The notes beneath the pieces are model-generated. The model searched no databases. It had not been told where the DNA came from and saw nothing but the letters and a program-made list of their open reading frames with translations. Both the position numbers and the translations under genes were made by a program. A stretch of DNA of 13,242 bases from CADCTB01 sp036269435 (GTDB taxonomy: Bacteria; Actinomycetota; Acidimicrobiia; Acidimicrobiales; AC-14): NCBI GenBank assembly GCA_036269435.1, contig DATASA010000058.1, positions 1-13,242 on the forward strand. Direction: 5' to 3'. Every line of letters starts with the position of its first letter. The first letter of the stretch is position 1. Of the stretch, positions 6,766-12,093 are shown in pieces.

Positions 6766-8010
6766 TCAGGCGACGGAGCCGGGCCGGAGCTCAGCCAGCC
6801 GGCGTCGCAGGTAACGGCGCTCGGCGTCGTTGTCGACGAGCTGCAGGGCCCGGTCATAGTCGGCGGCCGCCAACTCGCCGTAGCCCGCCCGCCGCCGGAG
6901 GTCGGCCCGGGTGGCCCACAGCAGGTGGTGACCCTCGAGCTGGCCGCCCGAGACCACGGGCTCGAGCGTCTGCAGTCCCGCCTCGGGGCCGTCGCGCATG
7001 GCGACCGCCACAGCCCGGTTGAGGGCCACGACGGGCGTCGGGCTCAACGTGTACAGGCGGTCGTACAGGCCGGCGATCGCGGCCCAGTCCGTGGCCGACC
7101 ACGACGAGGCCTGGGCGTGGGCGGCGGCGATCGCCGCCTGTAGGCCGAGCGGCCCGGGTGGCGCAAGCTCCTGACTGCGGGCCAGCGCGGCCAGCCCGGC
7201 GACGATGGCCGACCGGTCCCAGCGGGTGCGGTCCTGGTCCTCGAGGATCACCAGGTCGCCGGTCCCGTCGACCCGGGCGGCGAGGCGGGACGACTGGAGC
7301 TCGAGCAGTGCGAGCAGGGCCATGGCGTCACCGTCGTCGGGAAGGAGTCGGGTGAGTAGGCGGGCCAGGCGCAGCGCCTCGGCGCAAAGCTCGGGCCTGA
7401 TGAGTGCTGGGCCTGCCGTGGCCGCGTACCCCTCGTTGAACACCAGGTAGATCACCGCGAAGGCGCTGGGCCGCCTCGCGCGGGCGGCGTCGAGGTCCTC
7501 GATCTCCAACTCGTCGGCAAGCGAGGCGATCGTCCGCTTGGCCCGGACGATGCGCTGCTGGATGGTCGCCACGGGGACGAGGAATGCCCGGGCGATCTCG
7601 CGGGCCGACAGCCCAGCGACGAGTCGCAGGGTGAGGGCGACTGCGGCCTCCGGCGACAACGCCGGGTGGCAGCAGGTGAGGAGTAGCGCGAGCTCGTCGT
7701 CGCGTTCGGCGCCCGGCTCGTCGTGCGTGGCGGTCGAGGCCGCGGCCAGCTGCTCGCGAACGTTGGCCCGGGCCCGGTCCCGCAGGTGGTTCCGGGCCCG
7801 GTTGCGGGTGGCGGTGAGCAGCCACGCGCCAGGCCGGTCGGGCACGCCGGTGAACGGCCACCGGTGGAGGGCCGCGACCAGCACATCGCTCACGATCTCC
7901 TCGGCCGCGCCCAGATCGCGCACCATGCGGTTGGCCGCTCCGACAAGACGCGGCCACTCGTCCCGGAAACACTCCTCCAGCGCCGCGGCGCCACCGGAGG
8001 TCGCCGTCAC
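6766..8010 (-). CDS. ECF42-group RNA polymerase sigma factor with C-terminal TPR-like extension
   Basis: The product is 414 aa from GTG 8010, which overlaps the upstream YCII-like stop as GTGA (translational coupling). Region 2 is about 10-80 (EECFRDEWPRLVGAANRMVRDLGAAEEIVSD; WLLTATRNRARNHLRD). Region 4 is about 107-162 (LLLTCCHPALSPEAAVALTLRLVAGLS; AREIARAFLVPVATIQQRIVRAKR). Then come the VIYLVFNEGYAA block (186-197) and the long alpha-helical C-terminus (about 205-414), including LLALLELQSSR and ILEDQDRTRWDR, characteristic of the group with the DUF6596/TPR-like extension. ECF42 factors are usually encoded beside YCII/DGPF proteins, exactly as here, and are known without a classical anti-sigma. 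The extension is needed for activity in studied members. Signal and regulon here are unknown. Confidence 0.93.
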   Translation of the reverse strand: MTATSGGAAALEECFRDEWPRLVGAANRMVRDLGAAEEIVSDVLVAALHRWPFTGVPDRPGAWLLTATRNRARNHLRDRARANVREQLAAASTATHDEPGAERDDELALLLTCCHPALSPEAAVALTLRLVAGLSAREIARAFLVPVATIQQRIVRAKRTIASLADELEIEDLDAARARRPSAFAVIYLVFNEGYAATAGPALIRPELCAEALRLARLLTRLLPDDGDAMALLALLELQSSRLAARVDGTGDLVILEDQDRTRWDRSAIVAGLAALARSQELAPPGPLGLQAAIAAAHAQASSWSATDWAAIAGLYDRLYTLSPTPVVALNRAVAVAMRDGPEAGLQTLEPVVSGGQLEGHHLLWATRADLRRRAGYGELAAADYDRALQLVDNDAERRYLRRRLAELRPGSVA

Positions 8011-8339
8011 CGGTCACCGACCGCAAGGACGGGAACCTCGGCGTGGGCGGCCTCCGGGCAGTCCCGGGCGATGGCGAGTGCGGCCTCGGCGTCGTCCGCA
8101 TCGACGAGCAGCCACGAACGGACCCGGGCGATGGCCTCGGCCGGCACGTCGACCACCGTGAGGCCGCCCGCCGACGACCGCACCGCCACTGCTCCAGCCT
8201 CCACCGCCCCGCCGTCGACCAGGACGCCGCGGCGGCGGAGATCGGCGACCCATCGCACGAGGAGGGCGGCCCGACGCCCGACGCCCGACGCCGACACGTC
8301 CTCGTCGGCCGGCGCGGAAAGAAGCAGCACGAAGCGCAC
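8007..8339 (-). CDS. Degenerate YCII-family paralogue lacking the DGPF motif
   Basis: The product is 110 aa from GTG 8339, which begins 4 bp after the preceding YCII gene and ends overlapping the sigma factor start by 4 nt. The first strand (MRFVLLLSAP) and the last part (LVDADDAEAALAIARDCPEAAHAEVPVLAV, about 77-106) align with the neighbouring YCII protein's ADSRDEALEIAAHCP...GAVEVHPI. The middle DGPF-x-E block is replaced (SSAGGLTVVDVPAEAI). It therefore keeps the dimeric ferredoxin-like fold but has lost the presumed active-site segment, and may have become a structural or heterodimer partner. A 7-bp unit repeated three times lies within its N-terminal third. Tight spacing on both sides makes cotranscription almost certain. 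Confidence 0.82.
   Translation of the reverse strand: MRFVLLLSAPADEDVSASGVGRRAALLVRWVADLRRRGVLVDGGAVEAGAVAVRSSAGGLTVVDVPAEAIARVRSWLLVDADDAEAALAIARDCPEAAHAEVPVLAVGDR
8271..8291. repeat. Three tandem copies of a 7-bp unit (CCGACGC)
   Basis: Positions 8271-8291 read as three perfect copies of CCGACGC, followed by a partial fourth (CGAC). The repeat is inside the degenerate YCII gene. Since 7 is not a multiple of 3, gain or loss of one unit would shift its frame. Confidence 0.8.
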
Positions 8340-8343
8340 AGCG

Positions 8344-8682
8344 TCAGCCCATCGGGATGATGGGGTGGACCTCGACCGCCCCGTATGAGGCGGCCGGGCA
8401 GTGGGCGGCGATCTCCAACGCCTCGTCCCGCGAGTCGGCCTTGACCACGAAGTAGCCGCCGATCACCTCCCGCGACTCCGTGAACGGCCCGTCGACCACT
8501 GACGTGCGATCGTCCCGCTGCCGGACCTGGACCCCGCCGGCCCCCAGCGGGCCCCCGCCGGTGACTTTGCCCCTGCCGGCCAGGTCCATGGCGAAGGCGC
8601 CCATCTGCTGCATTGCCGCCCCCCGGCGGGCTTCGTCGGTCGCCACCTCGGGCGACTCCCAGATCACGAACAGGTATTCCAT
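8344..8682 (-). CDS. YCII-family protein with DGPF motif (ECF42 partner)
   Basis: The product is 112 aa from ATG 8682, with GAGGAGG about 9 nt upstream. This is the full YCII/DGPF domain: first strand MEYLFVIWESPE, a helix around 21-35, the strand with GGGPLG (42-47), the motif SVVDGPFTESREVIGGYFVV (61-80) containing D64-G-P-F67 and the following Glu, then the helix SRDEALEIAAHCP (84-96) and the final strand GAVEVHPI. YCII proteins are dimeric alpha/beta barrels; some are hydrolases and most have no known reaction. DGPF proteins are the standard genomic partners of ECF42 sigma factors and known targets of them. It is the first gene of a four-gene operon with the degenerate YCII, the sigma factor and the SRPBCC protein. 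Confidence 0.92.
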   Translation of the reverse strand: MEYLFVIWESPEVATDEARRGAAMQQMGAFAMDLAGRGKVTGGGPLGAGGVQVRQRDDRTSVVDGPFTESREVIGGYFVVKADSRDEALEIAAHCPAASYGAVEVHPIIPMG

Positions 8683-8715
8683 TCCAGCCAACCTCCTCGA
8701 CAGCGTGGGACATCT

Positions 8716-8746
8716 GTACGACACCACACGAGAGCGCTGATCGACA
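8716..8746 (-). promoter_or_regulatory. Weak candidate ECF42-type promoter for the YCII-sigma operon
   Basis: On the minus strand TGTCGA occurs at 8746-8741, about 59 bp upstream of the YCII start, with GTCGTAC around 8722-8716 as a poor -10 match. The spacing of 18-19 is longer than usual for ECF promoters, so this is tentative. Confidence 0.18.
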
Positions 8747-8779
8747 TCCCATCGGCCAGAATTCGAGCGACTCCCGGCT

Positions 8780-8805
8780 TGTCGAGGAAGAACGTCGCCA
8801 GCGTC
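8780..8805 (+). promoter_or_regulatory. Candidate ECF42-type promoter facing the membrane protein gene
   Basis: TGTCGA at 8780-8785 and CGTC at 8802-8805 are separated by exactly 16 bp, on the plus strand, in the 240-bp region between the ECF42 operon and the divergent membrane protein gene. As I recall, ECF42 promoters carry TGTCGA at -35 and CG(A/T)C at -10, and 16 bp is a normal ECF spacing. Transcription would start near 8812 and give a leader of about 110 nt. The match is seen; its use is inference. Confidence 0.4.
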
Positions 8806-8922
8806 ACGTCCCCCGGTCGTCGTTCGCTCTCCGTCACACCGGTCGGGTTCGCCTTGTCGACGCGAGCGACCGCAGGCGTAGACGCGTGCGGGGATGGGCA
8901 GGGACGCACTACGTCGACCGAC

Positions 8923-10032
8923 ATGGCTGCCCGCCCGCACCGCCGATTGACGCTTGTCGCCGACCCGGGGTTTCCCGCCGAACTGGCCCAGCGTGTCGCC
9001 CCCGAGCTGCCCGAGGCACTCGCCCGAGGCCTGCCCGCCGCCGGGCGTTGGGACGTGGACGTTGTAAGCGAGCGCCTCGTCGTCGTCGAACAGGCGGTGA
9101 CACGCCTGAGTCCTGACCTCGTTGGCAACGGGCGTCAACCGGGCCGCGCCGTGTCCGTCGCGTTGACCGACCAGCCGCAGCGGGTCCACACGCGGGTGGT
9201 GATCGCAACCGCCAACCCGGAAGGTGGCATCGCCCTCGTCTCCCTGCCCGGATTGGGTGCGCACAGTCTGGGAAAACGCCTGGCCGAGATGGTCGTCATG
9301 CTCACCGGGGAGCTCGTCGGCAACGACGCACCGGAGGTCGTGAAACGCGGCCCTCGTTCTCTCCGGCGAGTTGCTGAGCCGTCGGAGCGCGATATCCGCT
9401 TCGAGGGCTCGGGCCTGGCCGCTCGGGTACGGCTACTGGCGGGAATGGTACGGGCCAACCGGCCCTGGCGGCTGGTTCCACAGCTCTCGGGTGCGTTCGC
9501 CGGTGCTCTGGCGACCGCGGCCTATGTGGTCGTGAGCGCCTTTCTGTGGCGGATCGCCGACCGGGCGGGACCGCTCAGGCTGGCGCTGACCAACCTCTTC
9601 GCGGTCGTGGCCATGGTCGCCTGGCTGATCGCCAAGCACCGCCTCTGGGAACGGCCATCGGACAGGGGGGCTCGCCGGCTTGCCGCGCTCTACAACGTGG
9701 TGACGGCCGTCAGCCTGGCCGCTGGCGTCCTATGCCTGTACGCGGGCGTGCTCGTCCTGAGCTTTCTCGGTGAGGTTCTCCTCGTCCGCTCGTCGATCTT
9801 CCAAGAGAGCCTTGGTCACGCCGTCGGGTGGAAGGACTATGCGGCCATCGCCTGGCTGGCGGCCTCCATGGCCACCGTGGGCGGCGCGATCGGTTCCGGG
9901 TTGGATAGCGACGAGATCGCCCGCGAGGCGGCCTACGGCTACCGCCAGCGGCAGCGCAGCCGGGACCTGAGGGAAGAGAGCCGATGCACCGGCGACGACG
10001 AGGAAGTGGGCGCCCGTGGAGAGCAACACTGA
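8923..10032 (+). CDS. Membrane protein with long cytosolic N-terminal domain and 4-5 helices
   Basis: The product is 369 aa from ATG 8923. The frame is open back to a TTG at 8779, but that stretch overlaps the candidate promoter and lacks protein character. A clear ribosome site is not visible before 8923. Residues 1-175 form a soluble domain with alternating strands and helices (RLTLVADPGFPAELAQRV; WDVDVVSERLVV; TRVVIATANPEGGIALVSLPGLGA). Hydrophobic segments lie near 185-208, 218-237, 254-287 (long enough for two helices) and 305-325. The C-terminus (330-369) is charged (Arg/Glu-rich). The N-terminal domain also carries KRLAEMVVMLTGELVG (118-133), a possible amphipathic helix. I do not recognise a named family. 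Divergent orientation from the ECF42 operon, with an ECF42-like promoter between, suggests membership in that regulon. Confidence 0.8.
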   Translation: MAARPHRRLTLVADPGFPAELAQRVAPELPEALARGLPAAGRWDVDVVSERLVVVEQAVTRLSPDLVGNGRQPGRAVSVALTDQPQRVHTRVVIATANPEGGIALVSLPGLGAHSLGKRLAEMVVMLTGELVGNDAPEVVKRGPRSLRRVAEPSERDIRFEGSGLAARVRLLAGMVRANRPWRLVPQLSGAFAGALATAAYVVVSAFLWRIADRAGPLRLALTNLFAVVAMVAWLIAKHRLWERPSDRGARRLAALYNVVTAVSLAAGVLCLYAGVLVLSFLGEVLLVRSSIFQESLGHAVGWKDYAAIAWLAASMATVGGAIGSGLDSDEIAREAAYGYRQRQRSRDLREESRCTGDDEEVGARGEQH

Positions 10033-10094
10033 CGGGCGAGCATCCCGACGACGGAGTCCGAGGACGACCACCGTGGGGGGCGGACGTGTGGTTG

Positions 10095-10168
10095 TGGGCG
10101 CTGAGGGACTCGAACCCCCGACCCCATCCTTGTAAGGGATGTGCTCTAACCAGCTGAGCTAAGCGCCC
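10095..10168 (-). tRNA. tRNA-Val (anticodon TAC)
   Basis: The minus strand folds as a complete 74-nt cloverleaf. It has a 7-bp acceptor stem (GGGCGCT / AGCGCCC), D-arm GCTC...GAGC with AGCTGGTTA loop, anticodon stem CATCC/GGATG around loop CTTACAA (anticodon TAC, reading GUA), a 5-nt variable loop, and a T-arm GGGGG-TTCGAGT-CCCTC with one G-T pair. The discriminator is A. CCA is not encoded (CAA follows the discriminator), so it must be added after transcription. Confidence 0.97.
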
Positions 10169-10516
10169 GAAAAGTCGACGTCACAGGGGGTACAGGCGGA
10201 TTGTCCTCCTTGCGCACCGCTTCCAGAGTGCATAACTCGGCGATCGCCAAAGTGTCGAGAACCGCAGCACGACCGCTTCGTCTTTTGGACCTGCGAGCCT
10301 TTCCGGGCGAGCTCGAGTCCTGATCTCGTCATGGCACATCAGTCTACGGGCCGCCGTCGGGGGGGCCGAGCCCATCCGGGAGAGCTCGGGACGGTGACGG
10401 TGGTGCCGGTACAGCGAGGGGCTGATCTTCGGCGGGGGCCGGGCCGGCGGGTGCCCTTCGCCGGACAGCGCGACGGCTCGACCGGCGGCGACGACGTCCT
10501 GATGGGCTGATCCGCC
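10169..10516. other. tRNA upstream region and gap to the NUDIX gene; no confident gene
   Basis: The 348 bp should contain the tRNA promoter (minus strand) and the end of the NUDIX transcript. I cannot identify a clean -35/-10 pair. A 10-bp perfect palindrome GGCGATCGCC lies at 10239-10248. A 38-codon plus-strand frame (GTG 10394 to TGA 10510) has a GGAGAG nearby but no recognisable product, and it faces the NUDIX gene. Nothing else stands out. Confidence 0.4.
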
Positions 10517-11008
10517 TCAGGTCGGCGGGTAGGTCCGGCCGAGCTGGACCAGGGCCGCCGTCGCCTCGGGCAGCAGGCTCGGGAGGGCGTCGGGTGCGAA
10601 CCAGCGGGCGTCGGTGATCTCGGGCGAGTGGGTGGTCGCCTCCGGCCGGGGCGAGCCGGCGGCGAGATGGGCCTGGAAGATCACGTCGACCCGGCGCATG
10701 GCCGCGTCGATGACGACGACGGGGAGGCCGTCGAGCTCGACGTCGATGCCGAGTTCCTCGCGGAGCTCCCGGCGGGCGCCGTCGGCCGGCTCCTCACGGC
10801 GCCGGAGGAGGCCGCCGGGGAATCCCCATCCGCCGCGCCGGTAGGACTGGCGAACGAGCAGGATCTGGCCGTCCGGCTGCTCGACGACACAGATCGCCCC
10901 GACGTGGAACGACGGGGTCGCCCGGCGGATCAGGAACGTGCGCAGCCCTTCCGGCAGCCGCTTGTACCCGGCGAAGAACAGGCTCTGCGTCCGGCGGGCG
11001 CGGGCCAA
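10517..11008 (-). CDS. NUDIX hydrolase
   Basis: The product is about 163 aa. NUDIX enzymes hydrolyse nucleoside diphosphates linked to another group. The complete Nudix box is present: G66-x5-E72-x7-R80-E81-L-x-E84-E85-x-G87-I88, preceded by the typical GWGFPGG turn. The core runs from SFHVGAICVVEQPDGQILLVRQSYR (33-57) to ITDARWFAPDALPSLL (131-146). The start I favour is TTG 11008, 10 bp after the stop of the inositol-monophosphatase-like gene. The frame is open further upstream only inside that gene, and an N-terminus LARARRTQSLFFAGYKRLPEGLR fits this subfamily as I know it. No strong ribosome site is visible, so translation may be coupled to the upstream gene. The substrate cannot be assigned. 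Confidence 0.88.
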   Translation of the reverse strand: MARARRTQSLFFAGYKRLPEGLRTFLIRRATPSFHVGAICVVEQPDGQILLVRQSYRRGGWGFPGGLLRRREEPADGARRELREELGIDVELDGLPVVVIDAAMRRVDVIFQAHLAAGSPRPEATTHSPEITDARWFAPDALPSLLPEATAALVQLGRTYPPT

Positions 11009-11018
11009 CAGGCCGGGC

Positions 11019-11783
11019 CTACGCCGCGGTGGCCGGGACGGGGAAGCTGCTGCGCGCAGCCATGGCCTGGGCCAGCAGCTCGGGCGTGGCCGCGGCGACG
11101 GGCACCCGCCGGTCCCGCCAGCCCAGCGTGATGAGGTCGCGACCCGCGGCCTCGGCGATCGACGCCCCCGCCTCCACGCACACGAGCATTCCCCCCAGGT
11201 AGTCCCACGGGCTGTGGGCGTGGCCGCTGCAGTCGATGTACGCGTCCAGGTGGCCGCAGGCCACCGCGCAGAGGTCCAGGGCCGCGGCACCGAGCGAGCG
11301 CATCTGGCGCCAGCCCAGGTCCGCCGGCGGGTAGCCGGTCATGCCCAGGACGGCGTCGTCGAGGCGGGTGCAGGCGGTGGGGCCGGTCGGTTCGCCGTTG
11401 CGGCGCGCTCCCCCACCGCGGACGGCGTCGAAGCGCTCCCCGGTCGCCTGGTTGACGACCAGGGCCATCCTGGCGCCCTCGGCGTCGACCACGCACAGGC
11501 TGGTGGCAAACCAGGGCAGGCCCCGCGCCGCGTTGGTCGACCCGTCCACAGGGTCGAGGGCGACGACGAGTTCCCGGTCGAGGTCGTGGGGGCCGGTTTC
11601 CTCGCTGAGCACGCCGAGGCCCGCGGCCTGCAGGACGGTCAGGGCGGCCTTGTCGGCAGCGATGTCGGAGCGGTACTGGCCGGGGCGGGTGCCGGCCGGT
11701 CCCCAGTCGTCCAGACCGTCGAGTGCGGCGCGCACGGCGGCGACCGTCTCGGTGAGAATCGCCAGGAGCGCGTCGTCCGTCAC
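11019..11783 (-). CDS. Inositol monophosphatase (IMPase/FBPase/CysQ superfamily) family protein
   Basis: The product is 254 aa from GTG 11783. Members are Mg2+/Li+-sensitive phosphatases acting on inositol phosphates, 3'-phosphoadenosine nucleotides, histidinol phosphate or fructose bisphosphate. Metal-site motifs are intact: SEETG (E61/E62), the signature LDPVDGSTN with D77 and D80, and the second motif SPWDYLGGMLVCVEAGA with D194. Length is normal. The frame extends upstream to 11849, but those residues (an Arg/Ser/Cys-rich stretch) do not fit; VTDDALLAILTETVAAVRAAL is a typical first helix. The ribosome site is weak (AGCAGG directly before the start). It is followed by the NUDIX gene, probably as a two-gene operon, and is divergent from the NfeD/flotillin pair. 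The substrate is not readable from the sequence. Confidence 0.92.
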   Translation of the reverse strand: MTDDALLAILTETVAAVRAALDGLDDWGPAGTRPGQYRSDIAADKAALTVLQAAGLGVLSEETGPHDLDRELVVALDPVDGSTNAARGLPWFATSLCVVDAEGARMALVVNQATGERFDAVRGGGARRNGEPTGPTACTRLDDAVLGMTGYPPADLGWRQMRSLGAAALDLCAVACGHLDAYIDCSGHAHSPWDYLGGMLVCVEAGASIAEAAGRDLITLGWRDRRVPVAAATPELLAQAMAARSSFPVPATAA

Positions 11784-11807
11784 CCTGCTGGACGCTACAA
11801 CGCGATA

Positions 11808-11827
11808 GCGACACGACAGTGCGACAC
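11808..11827. repeat. Spaced direct repeat GCGACAC in a divergent promoter region
   Basis: GCGACAC occurs at 11808-11814 and again at 11821-11827, a 13-bp period, in the 77-bp gap between the IMPase-like gene and the NfeD-domain gene. A regulator site controlling one or both is possible. The repeat is seen; the role is inference. Confidence 0.35.
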
Positions 11828-11860
11828 TGAGAGCGCACGCACGGTGCACGGGAGGGACCG

Positions 11861-12070
11861 TTGCCGGACCACCAAATGGTCGGAAAGATCGGCCGGGTGA
11901 CCGGGACGATCGGTCCGGGGCAAATCGGCGAGGTCATGATCCCCGTCCGCGGCGGCAGCGAGGCGTTCCACGCCTACGCCTCCGACGCGGGCGAGACCAT
12001 GGCTACCGGGAGTCGGATCGTGGTGGTCGAGTACTACCCCCCTCGCACGGTGGTCGTCGCCCGCATGTAG
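11861..12070 (+). CDS. Stand-alone NfeD-type OB-fold protein, flotillin partner
   Basis: The product is 69 aa from TTG 11861, with GGAGGG 4-5 nt upstream. An ATG at 11876 is in frame but too far from that site. The whole protein is one small beta-barrel: MVGKIGRVTGTIGPGQIGEVMIP (6-28), then SEAFHAYASDAGETMATGSRIVVVEYYPPRTVVVA. This is the pattern of the C-terminal soluble domain of NfeD proteins (G-x-x-G, loss of charge in strand 2, an A-x-A strand, G-x-x-V-x-V). Unlike full NfeD or YuaF-type proteins it has no membrane helix at all. The flotillin gene starts 23 bp downstream, the classical NfeD-flotillin pairing, so it probably binds or modulates that flotillin on the cytosolic face. Confidence 0.85.
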   Translation: MPDHQMVGKIGRVTGTIGPGQIGEVMIPVRGGSEAFHAYASDAGETMATGSRIVVVEYYPPRTVVVARM

Positions 12071-12093
12071 CACTTCACCCTTCGGAGGTTTCC

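Noticed and set aside
7328..8752. A 474-codon minus-strand open frame over the sigma factor and YCII genes
   Set aside because: It is Arg/Gly/Pro-rich and out of frame with three genes that carry clear family motifs, so it is a coding-bias shadow.
10300..10340. CTCGAGTCC sequence resembling a tRNA T-loop next to the tRNA-Val
   Set aside because: Flanking bases do not form a T-stem and no other cloverleaf arms can be built, so it is not a second tRNA or attachment-site remnant that I can support.
10394..10510. A 38-codon plus-strand frame with GGAGAG upstream
   Set aside because: It is too short, has no recognisable motif, and sits in an intergenic region facing the NUDIX gene. Chance is likely in this composition.
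10930..11937. Long open frames on both strands over the IMPase-like gene
   Set aside because: The IMPase frame contains the DPVDGST and PWD metal motifs; the others are shadows with low-complexity translations.
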